DNA of 64,000 bases from NCBI RefSeq assembly GCF_040802235.1, contig NC_133158.1:36460001-36524000 (forward strand), given 5' to 3'. Positions 53,236-64,000 of this stretch are shown piece after piece. A model generated the notes under the pieces. That model was not told the origin of the DNA and did no database searches. It was given only the letters and a program-made list of their open reading frames with translations. Source of the DNA: Manis javanica. Taxonomy: Eukaryota; Chordata; Mammalia; Pholidota; Manidae. The position numbers and the translations under genes are program-made. Numbering within the stretch: the first letter of the stretch is position 1; each line of letters opens with the position of its first letter.

Positions 53236-54700
53236 CTGTGCAGTGAGGTGTGAAGACCTTCAATACAAGTTCCCACAATCACCAGACGGCCTGGGCGAGT
53301 AAAGATCCAGGAAGTAAGTCATCCCTGATGGTCTCAATCAAGGCTCCAAAGTGAATGGGTCTCAAGAGCTTGCCTGGAAGCTGATGGAATCTCATGGTAT
53401 TCCAGGAAGTGCCCCAATATCTCAGCCTGCAGATCGAAGGCAGAGGATTCTCAGAGGATTGCTTAGAAGAGCTGCAAACCTCCCAACTGTCACCTGCCTG
53501 CCACTGCCTCTTTCTCCTTCAGTGTGCAAAGCTGACAGTATCTAACCTGGAACCATAGGGCTAAGGGATTCTGGAAAATCTGGGGTGCACAGAAGAGAGG
53601 GGTGGTAATGCTGAGTCAGCAACAGAAAATCCAGAACACGCCTCCAAAACCGTCACCATCACCGTCGGCACTATTGCTGTAACACACTGTCATTTCCCTC
53701 AGCATATCATTCTCACCACTTCCAGCAACCCCCAGTCGCCATCACTGCCACAGTCCTAGCTACCTGACCAGCACCACCTGGCCCCCACCAGCAGTAACCA
53801 TCACCGTTTCTTCCAGGGCCATCACCAGGGCCGCTACCGCCTCCTGCAGCACACTGCAGTAATGCCCACTCCCTCTTCCCTAATGGAGTCCTGGGCCCCT
53901 CCAGCTCTTGATGGAGACTGGCAAAACCTTCCCCAAGGAGTCCCAGGCCCCACTCTACTGACACTGGCCTTGGCCATGTGACATGGGCTAGCATGACATA
54001 CAGCACATCCAATAGAAATTTGAACAGGCATCCCATGTTTCCAGCAGCCTTTACTTGCACCCTGTGTGCCATGAGGATGGTATGTTCCAGATCAGAGCCA
54101 CTCCCTCAGCCTGAGATCCACAAAGAGAAGACATGAGCTGGAGCCCCAGCACCTGACCCATGGGCGCCGGTAGGTAGTGGGCAAGAACCAAATGTCTATC
54201 GTGAGCTGCTGAGATGGGTTGTTACCGTAGCACAGCTTTACGCCATGCAAGGTCCACGACCTCACTGCCTCCATCGCCATAACAACCATCACCGACACAG
54301 TTCCTGTCCCACCAGCCTGGTTGCCTCTGCACAGAATGACCCCAGTCACCCTACTGTTTCAATGCTGCCCTGTTCATCGCCACCCCCATATCACCACAGC
54401 CACCCTCCCCACAGCCGTCATAGTCAATACCACCACGGCCATGGAGAATTGTGTAGGGCTGGCACCCTCTCTCTCACTGACTTGCTGTGTGACCTTGAGT
54501 ATGTTCCTGCCTGTCTCTGAGCCTCATTCATAGACACCGACAGACATCCCTGCCTTTTGGAGGCTCACCTCTGAGGGTCTGATGGGATCATGGAACACAA
54601 GATCAAATTCCTGTTCCCTCCTCCCTCGCTGCCTGATTCCCCACCTTGGGCCCCCTCACTCCATATCAGCAAGACAGCTGTTGGCTAAGTGGACATATTC
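53235..54700. other. Intergenic, triplet-repeat patches and MIR
   Basis: No gene. Trinucleotide-rich patches at 53645-53850 and 54240-54440. 54450-54545 ('gacttgctgtgtgaccttgagtatg...gagcctcattcata') is a plus-strand MIR. Confidence 0.5.
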
Positions 54701-55104
54701 CAGGAAGCCCTCCCACTCCTCCCCTGACCACTGTCGCTGACCTTTGCTGCCCACCGAGGCCTGGACCCCGTGGCTGAGCCTTCCTCTGCTCCGTGGCCCC
54801 CAGGCTCAGCCAACAGGCCCTGTGTGACCAAGCCCTGCATTCTGGGCCCACCGAGATGGTGGCTTTGCTGGCAGGGGGCCCAGGTGCCCGCCTTGCCCCA
54901 CCCAGGAGCTGATGTCATAAAGGGTGGCCTCCACGCTCAGCTCTTGCCCCCTCAGAGGAGGTGTCCACTGGGCAGAGCTGCACCCGGCAGATTCTGGCAG
55001 GGGGACCCGCACCAGCCACAGCCTTCTCTGTGCCAACCCCTGCCACCTGGGCCCCAGGGACCGCTTTGCTATCTAACCAGCCTCTGCCCGCTTCTCCCCT
55101 TGGC
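54700..55104. other. DNAJB8 5' region
   Basis: GC-rich flank with no obvious TATA box. A possible acceptor 'tctaaccag' at 55072-55080 lies just before the ATG, which would fit a spliced non-coding 5' exon as known for human DNAJB8. The upstream exon was not located. Confidence 0.35.
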
Positions 55105-55806
55105 ATGGCTAACTATTACCAAGTGCTGGGCGTCCGGTCCAGCGCCTCCCTGGAGGACATCAAGAAGGCCTACCGCAAGCTGGCCTTGCGCTGGCACCCC
55201 GACAAGAACCCCAGCAACAGGGAGGAGGCCGAGAAGAAGTTCAAGCAGGTATCCGAGGCCTACGAGGTCCTGTCTGATGCCAAGAAGCGCTCTCTGTATG
55301 ACTGCAAAGGTGACGGCTGGCGGGCTGGGGGCGGGGCCAGCACCCCCTACAGCAGCCCCTTCGACAGTGGCTATACCTTCCGTAACCCTGAGGACATCTT
55401 CCGCGAGTTTTTCGGTGGCCTGGACCCCATCTCCTTTGATTTCTGGGACACCCCGTTCAACAGTGGCTGCACTGGCCGGGGTCACGGCCTGCGGGGGGCC
55501 TTCTCGGCCAACTTTGGTGAGTTCCCGGCCTTCACAGAGGCCTTCTCATCCTTCAATACCCTGGGCCACAGAGGCAGGGGCACTGGCCACACCACCTTCT
55601 CGTCCACCTCCTTTGGGGCCTCTGGTTCTGGCAGCTCAGCCTTCAAGTTGGTGATGTCGTCCACTGCAATGGTCAACGGACACAAGGTCACCACCAAGCG
55701 CATGGTGGAGAATGGGCAGGAGCGTGTGGAGGTGGAGGAGGACGGGCAGCTCAGGTCGGTGACCATCAATGGCAAGGAGCAGCTCAGATGGGTGGAGGGC
55801 AAGTAA
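55105..55806 (+). CDS. DNAJB8: DNAJB8, HSP40 co-chaperone
   Basis: Single-exon DNAJ/HSP40 protein of 233 residues (human 232). It stimulates HSP70 and, in human, strongly suppresses polyglutamine and other aggregation; expression is testis-biased. The start [10 protein letters not shown] opens the J domain (residues 1-70) with the HPD triad at 31-33 inside RWHPDKNP, then [14 protein letters not shown] Gly/Phe-rich part follows (about 73-150, with [15 protein letters not shown] at 94-108), then a Ser/Thr/Gly stretch (148-180, the segment that in the family binds clients and histone deacetylases), then a conserved C-terminal part (181-233, [20 protein letters not shown]). From memory it has a one-residue shortening near 69 and two extra residues near 157 relative to human. 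The frame is open upstream to 54961, but this ATG starts the J domain and has a strong Kozak context. It lies 15 kb downstream of GATA2 on the same strand. Confidence 0.96.
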   Translation: MANYYQVLGVRSSASLEDIKKAYRKLALRWHPDKNPSNREEAEKKFKQVSEAYEVLSDAKKRSLYDCKGDGWRAGGGASTPYSSPFDSGYTFRNPEDIFREFFGGLDPISFDFWDTPFNSGCTGRGHGLRGAFSANFGEFPAFTEAFSSFNTLGHRGRGTGHTTFSSTSFGASGSGSSAFKLVMSSTAMVNGHKVTTKRMVENGQERVEVEEDGQLRSVTINGKEQLRWVEGK

Positions 55807-55900
55807 GCCCTGGCCTGGGTCCCGGTGGGCTGCCCAGGCCCCCACCCGCTTCAGCTAATGCAGCTGATGGCTGAAATAAATGTGCCAGCAAGTTCATGGA
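55807..55900 (+). terminator. DNAJB8: DNAJB8 3' UTR and poly-A signal
   Basis: A short 3' UTR with AATAAA at 55875-55880, about 70 bases after the stop. Cleavage is expected near 55900. Confidence 0.75.
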
Positions 55901-56200
55901 GACAGCCTATGCAGCTTTGTGGAGTGGCAGGGGTGGGCCTCTGAAGGGACCCTGCTTAGGGGACGTGGCTGTGGCATGGGACGGCCTGTCAGCCAGCATG
56001 GGCATTCAGGCCTGAAGATCTTGTCTCCAAATCCACTGTTAGGCGAGGGGATAGGGGGTGTGCACAGAAGGGGTTCCGCAGGTGGTTTGTTCTCTCTTCT
56101 GCGTCATCTGGGTTGATAAATACCATGACCGTGTACCCGTGTCAGTACAGCTCCACACCTCCATGCCCACCATCCACTCTCCAGCTCAGCCCCCACAGTG
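55900..56200. other. Downstream flank of DNAJB8
   Basis: No gene or repeat recognised. Confidence 0.5.
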
Positions 56201-56740
56201 ATTCTTCACGTGGCCACTTCACCTAACTGTGCTCACCACCTGCCTTGCTTTATTTAAACCTTCGGTGGCTCCCCCTGTTCTCACATGAAGACCTCAGGCC
56301 TCAACTTCCTGGGGCCCCAGTGGTGTGGCCCTGCCCTCCTTCCTGGCCTCACCTTCCCCTTTCCCTCGCTCTCTGAGCTGCAGCCCTACTGGGCTCCCCT
56401 CTCACCCCCACGGCACCACCTGCCTTGCAGCCTCAGGGCCTTTGCACACACTGTTCTTCCTGGTGACCGCCCACTCACCTTACGGCCTTTGCTCAGACGT
56501 CACTTACCCAACACCTCCCTTTGGAACTAGCTCTCCACCCACCCCACTCTGCTTTCTCAAAGCCCCCTCACCTGCTCTCCCCAGCCCTCGTGTGTTATAT
56601 CAATGTGACTAACTGAAAGACGTGTGCTTCCCCAGCCACACTGCAGGTCCTGGGGAGCAGGACTGTACCTGCCTCACCCCTCACTGTCCCCCGAGTCTAG
56701 AGCAATGCCTGAAACCGAGGGCCAGGGCATACATTTCTTG
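56200..56740 (+). repeat. LINE-2 3' part
   Basis: 'cagggcctttgcacacactgttcttcctg', 'cgtcacttacccaacacctccc', 'ggtcctggggagcaggactgtacctg' and 'gagcaatgcctgaaa' are in LINE-2 order on the plus strand. Confidence 0.75.
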
Positions 56741-58360
56741 GAAGAATGATTGTTGCTGGGTGCAGTGTGTTGTGCGTGTGTGTGAGTGTCGAGGGATGTG
56801 TGCTGATCCCACACAGGCCAAAGCAAGGCCGACTGTCTAGGAAGAAATGGGTGTGGGAGCAGGAGATGGGAGCTGGGAGCTGGGCTTGGTTGGGACCCAG
56901 AGTCACAGTTTGGGGTGGAGGCTTCTGCCTGCCTCTTAGTGCCATGCTGGGTCCTGGGGGTGGGTGGCTCTCAGTCTGGGCCGGCTCTTGGCAGAGCCCT
57001 AGTGACAGGCACCACCAGCTGAGGTGGTGGTGGGTATCCTTTGAGCAGTTTTGTGGGCTGTGGGCTGTGGGCAGGGGGCGAGTGGAGAGGTGAGAGGGAG
57101 TTCACAGGTGCACGAGGCAGCTGTAGGCAGACAAGTCCGTGGACACACATGAGGACCCCTGGCAGGTGTTCTGAGGATTGGGACCTGCGGCATGATTTCC
57201 CGAATGACCCTGGAAGGAATGCCACATGGGGGAAACTGTGGCCTGAGGGTCACATGTGGCCACTGTGCACACATTTCTGTCCATATATGTGTAGCATGTA
57301 GAAATATAAGATAGTTTAATTACAGCCTGTCACCCCAGCCGACTGGAAACTCCCCACGAACAGGAGCTAACTCATTGCTGATCCTCAGAACCCAACCCAG
57401 GATTTGGATGTAGTAGATTCTCAATAAATATTTATTGTGTGAGGGTGTTCATATGGGTGCGTGTGTACGTTTGTCTGTGAACCTGGGTGAAGGCACTACA
57501 GAGCTCTGTCATCAGCATTGTGTCCTCAGTATCTGCACCCTGTGGTTAAAGGATCCACAGAAGGCACAGGCCTCCCATTCTCAGACACCCTCAGCTAGGA
57601 GGGGAGCAGATCCAGAGCTGTTGCCCCAGTTAGAAATAAGATGACCAGCCCTTGAAACTGGAGTGAATATAATGATTTAAAACGAAGAAGGAAGTCCAGC
57701 TGGGGAGACCCAGCTGAGCCAGGAGTGTGTAAGCATGGAGCTGGAGGTCTTGGTGGGCCACAAGCTTTGCGGGACCAGAAGGTGTTAATGAGAAAGTGCC
57801 TGGAAAGTCTCATGTGCTCTCAGGGAGGGGATAGCTCTTCCCTTTAGACTTCCTAATCTCACTTTGTGCTCGGCTCCAGGCCCTGTCCTGGGAGAGGGGC
57901 AGAGGCAGTCTGGGGTTGGTCCAGAGGAGGTGGCTAGGGTGGGGAGGAGGTTGGAGACTCTATCCTGGGAGGAGCTGGGGAGAGTCAGTTTGGAGAAAGG
58001 AAGCCTCTTGGACTCCAGTTGCTGTTCCCAAGTCTCTGTAGGGCTACCTTAGGCCAGGAGAACAGGTGAATCAGAAGCCCATAGATCAGGCCTGGGACGC
58101 TGGAGATGGACAGATGTCATGGGGAGCAGCTCCCAGCCTTATGAAACAAGAGCCTTCTCCAAGTCAGAGCAAGCAGATGACCCTTGGGGGAGTGAGCTTC
58201 CCATCATGGGGGGCATGCCGGCGCTGAAGAAGGGGGAGGTGTTCTCACTACCCGTGGGCCTCCTGAGTGCCAGTCTTCTAAAAATATTTTTTAAGTGTAT
58301 TTTTACTTTGAAACAATCTGAAACTTATAGATGTGTCAGGCACTTTTAATTCAGTGTGAT
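56740..58360. other. Intergenic, LINE-2 scrap
   Basis: 57345-57440 ('gaaactccccacgaacaggagc...gtagattctcaataaatatttattg') is the last part of a plus-strand LINE-2. No gene seen. The remaining frames lack motifs. Confidence 0.5.
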
Positions 58361-58364
58361 TCAG

Positions 58365-58800
58365 GAAGTCTGTATTGCACAATTATTATGTGCCAGGCAT
58401 AGTGTTAGGTCCTGGGGTACAGCCGTGGGCAGGAGAGATCCCTTCCCTTGGGGAGCTGACATTTTGTTGGGGGAGACAGGTAACCAGCAGGTGTATAGAA
58501 TATTGTCCCTGGTTACTACTAGTAATTGCTAGTTATTACTGCCAGTAATGAATGCTAGTGAGGAAATCAGGCCTGCAAGCGGATGGAGAAGGGTGGGGTC
58601 AAGGGCCCGGGCAGGGGGGGTTTTAAGTCAGTGCCCCAAGAAAGGCCTATCTGATGAGGTGACTTCTGTCAGCAGCTGGAATGAAGGTGGGATCACAGAG
58701 TAGGTAGCTATCCGAAGAAAAGCATTCTGGGCAGAGGGAAGAGCAAATGCAAAGACCCTGGGGCAGGAGCAGGCCTACCCCATTTGAGGAACAGCCAAGA
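58365..58800 (+). repeat. Ancient mammalian repeat, class uncertain
   Basis: 'attatgtgccaggcatagtgttaggtcctggggtacag', 'ccttggggagctgacattttg' and 'gcagagggaagagcaaatgcaaagaccctgggg' are phrases of a very old interspersed repeat. Related copies lie at 15880, 21280 and 42365. Confidence 0.5.
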
Positions 58801-58829
58801 GGGCAGTGAGATGGATGATGTAGTTCCAT

Positions 58830-58945
58830 GTAATGCCCACAATCCTCCTGGACTGGGGTCCTGACCCTTGTTACACAAGAGGAAACCGAGGCACAGAGAG
58901 GAGACAGTCACCCAGCTGGCAGGTGGCTGAGCCAGAATTTCATTC
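58830..58945 (-). repeat. MIR SINE
   Basis: 'acacaagaggaaaccgaggcacagagagg...cacccagctggcaggtggctgagccag' is a minus-strand MIR. Confidence 0.75.
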
Positions 58946-59800
58946 AAGGTATTGACTCCAAAGGATTTATATTTAAAATAATAAATAGTAATAACAGTAT
59001 AATAGCATCAACAGCCAAAGGGGTATGTGTGCGTGTGTGTATGTGAAGGATCAGCATGCTGGTAATTTCCTGTTCTTTGGGGACTGGAGTGGAGCTAGAA
59101 AAAGAGGTGACAGCATCTCTGGCTCCCACGCTGAGGGGAGTGTGGGCATGGCCAGGAAAGGTGCTGTGAGTGCCAGTTGGGCTAGGACCTGATCAGATTT
59201 TGCTCACCTAAGCATCTCAGCTCCTCTCTCAGTGCCTGGCATGTAGCAGGTGTCCAATACATGATGTGAAATGGGAGAAGGTGGGAGAACACTGATCCAG
59301 GGAACAGCAAGAACCAAGAGGCATGCTCAGAGGACAGACTCTGGAGCTCAGGATGAGAGAAGAGGCGGGGAGGTCTTGAACTTAGAGGGGAGGATGGGGC
59401 CTGGTGAAAGACTGATGTCGGGAGGAATTCATCCCCATCCAGATGCAGAGCCAGGACAAGGCACCCCCATGGATGGCAGCAGGGGTACAGGAGAGGGCCG
59501 GAGGCCCAGAGGTGGGCCTGGGTGCCTTTCTCCAAAGGAAGCTTCCTTTAGGAAGCTGAGGGGTACCACCCCAAGATCTCTAGGGGTTGCAAAGCCCCCT
59601 GGGTGTTGCAAGTGCCCCCGCCAAGGGGAGGTAGGTGATCTGACCGTCTGCCACACCCCCAGCTAGCTCCATCTCTGCCTCCCGGAGCCCCTGGGACCAA
59701 CCAGCAGCTGGAGGTCCCCTAACCACATTACCCAGGGAGCAGGAGAGCCCATGACTCACAGAAGGTCAAACACCAGCTCCCAGTCCTGCGACGGGACTAA
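58945..59800. other. Intergenic, nothing recognised
   Basis: A short (TG)n at 59028-59042. No gene supported. Confidence 0.4.
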
Positions 59801-59965
59801 CTTCATCAAAGTGCCCACTACAGCATTAACCACCTGACCTCTGCCCCTGCCGACCTGCTAATTTCACCAATTACTGGCCAACCGCGGCTGCGTCAAGTGG
59901 GCCTGCTTAGCTCCGACAGCTGCTGGGCAAATCCAATTACTGTCCCACAGCCCGGCCGGTCGCAC
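59800..59965. promoter_or_regulatory. Candidate conserved non-coding element
   Basis: Repeat-free patch with E-box CACCTG at 59831-59836, 'ctaatttcaccaattactgg', a RUNX-like AACCGC at 59880-59885, CAGCTG at about 59918-59923 and CCAATTAC at its end. Conservation is guessed from composition only. Confidence 0.3.
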
Positions 59966-61600
59966 GGTCCTGGGACTGGGTGCACAGCAGAGATCTGGGT
60001 GCTCACAAGGCATTGGCGTTCCCGAACGCCTCCAGGACCCCAGGGCCAGGGCCACTGTCCGTGTTTCCATTCAGCAAGACTTGCACCCAAATGGTGCCTT
60101 CCCTCTGCAGCACACACTGATCGTGGCATTCCCGTGCTCACACTCCTGGTGTGGCTCCCTAGCAAGGCAGCTAACAGTCCAGCTGAGCATGCAACTGTCC
60201 TCAACTACATCACTGAATCCTCATCTCAGCCCTTAGTTCCACTTTACAAACAGAGAAACTGAAGCCCAGGCAGGTCGAGGGGCCACTAGGGTCACACGCC
60301 CAGTTCAGTCCCACTCCCTGAACTGGCCCCACATCTTGCCAGCCCACCAGGCACTGTCTGCTCCAGACCCTTTCAGCATCCATGTCTTGCATGTGCTGTT
60401 TCTTTCTCTGACCTCAGCCAACCTTCTCATTGCCTTTGGCTTGTTAAATCCATCCCTGGAGGCCTCCCTCCGGGTCCCTCCTCGGGAGGCCTTGCCAAGC
60501 TGCACGGGAGCAGGGCATCCTGGCCAAAGAGCTTCACTGGGAGCCCCTCCTGGGCCTGGCCATGTGCTGGATGTAGAGAATGCTAGGCAGAGAGGAAGTG
60601 GGGTGCCCTGCAGAGCCCCCATGACCCAGCACACATACCCTGGCTTGGGACTCGGGGGGTTCCAGCTCCGTCCCACTTCTTATGCAAGAGCACCCTGAGG
60701 GTGGGGGTTACGGTGAGGCCCCTTTGCTGGCCAAGCCCCAGGATGGGTCCTGAGGGGTGGAGGGCCCCTCCTTCAGAGTGAAGCTCCCAACCCCTGCTGC
60801 TACCTCTCGGACCCCCCTAATGCTCACCTGGACATGGCACCAGCCTCCTCCTCAGCCTCCTTACCTCCTCCCTTCCTCTCTTTCATCCTGTCCTCATCTC
60901 CAGGGCCAGAAGGATCTTGTGAGAAATATAACAGTTTTGCAAGACATTCAAAGTAAAATCCAAAGTCCTCACCCTGACCTAAAGGCCCAGTGTCATCTGG
61001 CCCCATGACCTCCCCGGCTGCCTCACTGCTTGCTCTGCTCCAGCCTCATTGGCCTCCCCATCATGCTGCACACACACCCAGCACACTGCTGACCCAGGAC
61101 CTTTGCGCTGTCTGTCCTCTACCTGCAACACTCCTCTCAGGCTTCCATGTGGCCCCTTCTCCCCCCACCTCCCTTCAGGACTCGGTTCACCACCACTCCT
61201 GGACCCCCACTCCTACTGGGGCCCCTGGCTGGCTGAGGAAACCCAAATCCTGTGGGGAGGGAGGAGTAGGGTCTTCCTCACTGGTCCCCCCCACAAGATG
61301 GCACCCCAGCAGGTCCTAGCATTAGGATTCAGTGACACTGGAGTATTTTACAAGTTAGGGCTCTGAAGTTCAGGGAAGGATGCTGCTTGATTCACAGACC
61401 AGGTGGGGAGCCAGGCCTGCCCCCTCTCTACTGTGAGCTGCCTGGGGCTTGGCCGGGCAGTGTCGACCCCACAGGGGTGTTTTCCACCAGGATCTGGTTT
61501 CTGTGTGGAATACAGCAGGGGGGCAATATTCTCAGCCCTACTGAGTCCCCACCAGACCTGTGCCTGAGCTCTCCCCAGAGACTGGCACTGACCCCAAGAG
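59965..61600. repeat. Intergenic with MIR and LINE-2 pieces
   Basis: 60200-60300 ('ccactttacaaacagagaaactgaagcccagg') is a minus-strand MIR. 60900-61210 ('gtaaaatccaaagtcctcaccctgacctaaaggcc...caggacctttgcgctgtctg') is a plus-strand LINE-2. No gene. Confidence 0.6.
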
Positions 61601-61705
61601 AGAGGTATGGCTATTTGCCCCCATTTTACAGATGGGGAAACTGAGGCTCAGAGGGTAGAGACTCAGTCAAGGTCACACAGCCACACTGGAAGCAGGTTCT
61701 GCCCT
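61600..61705 (-). repeat. MIR SINE
   Basis: 'cccccattttacagatggggaaactgaggctcagagg...aaggtcacacagcc' is the best-kept MIR in the window, minus strand. Confidence 0.85.
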
Positions 61706-61789
61706 CCTCATCCTCTCCCCTTGTACCGGGGGCCTGGGGTAGGGTGGGTGGGGCCCAGGCAGCCTCCCTGCCCGCCCTCCCTCCCTTTG

Positions 61790-61945
61790 GCCAGTCGATG
61801 TTATCGCAGCTGATTTAATTTCAAAGACGGATTGAGCCGTGGTGGGAGGGAGGGTGGCTAATCGCAGCCGCCATCTGCCCTGTTGTCATGGGGATGGGCT
61901 CCCAGCAATTGTGCAGGGGCTGGACCCAGATAAGGGCACCAGAGG
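61790..61945. promoter_or_regulatory. Candidate E-box/GATA element
   Basis: TTATCG (61801-61806) directly followed by E-box CAGCTG (61807-61812), then CATCTG at 61872-61877 and AGATAAGG at 61928-61935, in a repeat-free patch. The motif set recalls SCL/GATA-type elements, but the spacing differs from the 8-base composite. Function is inferred. Confidence 0.4.
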
Positions 61946-63370
61946 GGGCTGGAGGGGACTGCAGTGGGCATGGCGGGGATGGGTAGGACGGTGGGGGAGC
62001 AGGGCGAGACACCCCAGGAAGGAGAGACCCAGAGATGCAAGGGAAGCAGGATCACAGAGACACAGGGACACAGAGGTGCCAGGGGCTTGGGGAGAAAGCT
62101 TGAGGGGCCTGAGCAGGGCAGACAAGCGGATGGCTGGGTACAGCCTAGGGGCCAAGCCAGTGGTTGCAGCAAGAGGGTGGCAAGGATGCCTTGTCCACCC
62201 CCTGCCCACCTGGCCACTGACCCCTGCCCCGCCTGCAGGGCCCCATGGAGCCGGCCACCCACCTTCTGCCATGGCCTCCCAGAGCAGCCCTCCCACTGGG
62301 GCAGGGTCTTGTGGCACATCCAGACCTCCCCAGCCTGCCCCCTCTGCCACGATGGGGTCACAGGCCCCAGGGTCCCTCCCTGGCCAGGCAAAGTCCCAAG
62401 CCCAGCTCAGAGCAGGGACAACAGCTGCTTCCACTCAGGAGCCACCGGCGCCCTCGGTCCAGCTTTAGGACGATCGTATCATCAAACCTTTGCCAAGTTG
62501 GCAGCGGCCTCATCTTGGGAACGGAAGGGAAAATGCCAAGCACCTATGATGTGCTTTCTCCACCAAACCTCGGCCACACCACCGGATGACGGCCCTGCCC
62601 ATTGTCCAGGATGGGAATTTGGAGAGAATTCCCATTGTAACCGACTCAACAAGGATTCATCCCTTAGCTGGGCGCCAGACCTTGGAGGGTGTGGGGACAA
62701 GTCAGGGCCCCGCGTCCTGCCTCCACGGGCTCAGGGCCTGGCAGGCCTCAGGATGCCTGGGCCCTGCCCTCACAGCTTGAGCCCCAGCTCAGTCCAGGCC
62801 TGGTCCATGCACCTCTGCAGATGTGGGTCCTGCCTGGAGAACCCTTCCCTGCCTGCTGGCCGAGGGAGCATACACCCAGCACTGTGAAGTCCTGTGCTGC
62901 CCCTGGCACCCTGCAACCCCCAGCCAGCCACCCTATGGACCCCATCATTGCCCCGCCCTTGCAAGTGCCTGGTCCTGCCTCTGCATCAGACCAGCCCAGG
63001 GGAGCGCCACCCTCTCTCCACTCTGTCCAGGGCCCAGCTCCGAAGGGAGTGCAGACTGGAGTGCAGACCAGGGCCTCAGGAATGCAGACGGCCACCTCGG
63101 CAACAGGCTCAGACTTCAGATCTGTACACCCACTCTGTGCTGGGTGCCCCCGGGGATCCCCCAGGCATCCCACGATGACCCAGGAGCCCCCACTGTGGGC
63201 TCCAGAAACCTGACTGCTGCCCCAGACTGCTCCCTGGGCTGCAGGCTGCCAACACCAGCCGGCCCAGGCAGCCCCAGGGACAGCTGCGTGCTCCTCTGAC
63301 CTGTCACTCCCTGCCCTGGCCTAGAAAGGCACCTTGTTTCTCACCAGGGGGCATGATGACCACTTCTGAT
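61945..63370. other. GC-rich intergenic, no gene supported
   Basis: Long frames on both strands (for example 61964-62887) have no recognisable domain, and their composition follows the local GC. No repeat recognised. Confidence 0.4.
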
Positions 63371-63590
63371 TTGTTCCAGAGTCATTCACTGTTAGTGTGA
63401 AGTCCAGACTCCTCGCAGTGGCCCACAGGAAAATACTAAAGTCCCCTCGGACTTCAGGGCCAACTTCCCACTGTGCCCTCAGCCTCCAAACTCCTCTTAA
63501 AGACCCAGGACAAGGTGCCAACACCCACCAAGACCCCAGGTTCCCAGCTTCATCCTTTACCACCTCCCACCTCCCTCTTTATCCACAATG
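63370..63590 (+). repeat. Probable LINE-2 fragment
   Basis: 'gtgaagtccagactcctcgcagtggcccacagg' and 'cttcagggccaacttcccactg' resemble the middle of the LINE-2 3' region. The match is weak. Confidence 0.4.
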
Positions 63591-63594
63591 GGTG

Positions 63595-63885
63595 GCTTAT
63601 GTATGTATGTATTTGCAACTGTGGTCAAATACATATAACATAGAATTTATCATCTTAAGCATTAAGTGTGCAGCTCAGTGGCATTAAGCACGTCCATGTT
63701 GTTGTGCAATGATCCACGCCACCATCCCCAGAACTTTTCATTTTCCCAAACTGAAGCTCCGTCCCCATGAAACCCTCCTCCCTCCCCCTCCCCCAGCCCC
63801 TGGCTGCCTCCATTCTGCTCTGTCTCTGTGACTTCAGTGACCCCTCTGGGGACCTCATGGAATCGTCCAGTGTTTGTCATGCTGG
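63595..63885 (-). repeat. LINE-1 (L1M) 3' UTR fragment after a (TGTA)n
   Basis: A short (TATG)n at 63598-63613 is followed by 'aactgtggtcaaatacatataacatagaatttatcatcttaagc', 'gtgtgcagctcagtggcattaag' and 'gttgttgtgcaatgatccac', the antisense L1M 3' UTR. Confidence 0.75.
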
Positions 63886-64000
63886 ATTTGTATTTATTGC
63901 TCGGACCCCAGCAAGCCAGCCCTGCTCTCTCTCGACCTCAGTGGCAGGCGTTTTCCACCCCCAGCGTGTGGCATGGCTGTGGGTGACTGTAGGCCAGGCT

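Noticed and set aside
52691-53246. Met/Val/Gly- and Thr/Ile/His-rich frames
   Set aside because: Direct product of the CAY/CCA triplet repeat.
61964-62887. 307-residue open frame and overlapping frames on both strands
   Set aside because: No recognisable domain or splice context. Composition follows local GC and frames overlap in several registers.
56000-64000. EEFSEC exons downstream of DNAJB8
   Set aside because: EEFSEC is the next gene in human, but I recognise none of its coding sequence here.

Overview
The window is nuclear DNA from a placental mammal. It has spliced GATA2 with its two alternative first exons, intronless DNAJB8, and a background of LINE-1, LINE-2, MIR and old LTR repeats. 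I see no primate Alu, rodent B1/B2, carnivore SINEC or ruminant Bov-tA copies. The young LINE-1 3' ends (10375-10735, 16460-17065, 49880-50060) and the LTR at 13428 look to me like families common in pangolins. I therefore suggest a laurasiatherian, possibly a pangolin (Manis). That is recall, not a database result, and I hold it at about 0.4-0.5.

Layout. 1-20 kb is AT-rich intergenic DNA made mostly of nested, truncated LINE-1 copies and old MaLR-like LTRs, with no gene that I can support. 20-26.3 kb becomes GC-rich and holds the upstream regulatory region of GATA2: candidates for the known -3.9, -2.8 and -1.8 kb GATA elements, set among CA-rich degenerate repeats. 26.35-40.08 kb is GATA2 on the + strand: a distal first exon (IS, about 26385-26675), a proximal first exon (IG, ending 31874), five coding exons (32536-38455) and a 1.6 kb 3' UTR. 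The coding exons of 229, 642, 146, 126 and 300 bp add up to 1443 bp, or 480 residues. The intron after the first zinc-finger exon carries an exact match to the +9.5 kb E-box/GATA composite enhancer. 40-55 kb is intergenic with three kinds of degenerate tandem repeat, LINE fragments and a candidate conserved element at 51.5 kb. 55105-55806 is DNAJB8 (233 residues). 55.9-64 kb is intergenic with L2, MIR and two more candidate regulatory islands.

How the parts relate. GATA2 is a dual zinc-finger transcription factor that binds WGATAR sites. The upstream clusters and the +9.5 element are of the type through which GATA2/GATA1 and SCL/TAL1 control the gene itself. Measured from the putative IS start near 26385, the clusters fall at about -1.75, -2.8, -4.2 and +9.8 kb, matching the order and spacing known from mouse. 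DNAJB8 is a testis-type HSP40 co-chaperone that simply neighbours GATA2 in mammals. No functional link is implied. Boundaries of repeats and GC islands were judged by eye and are approximate.
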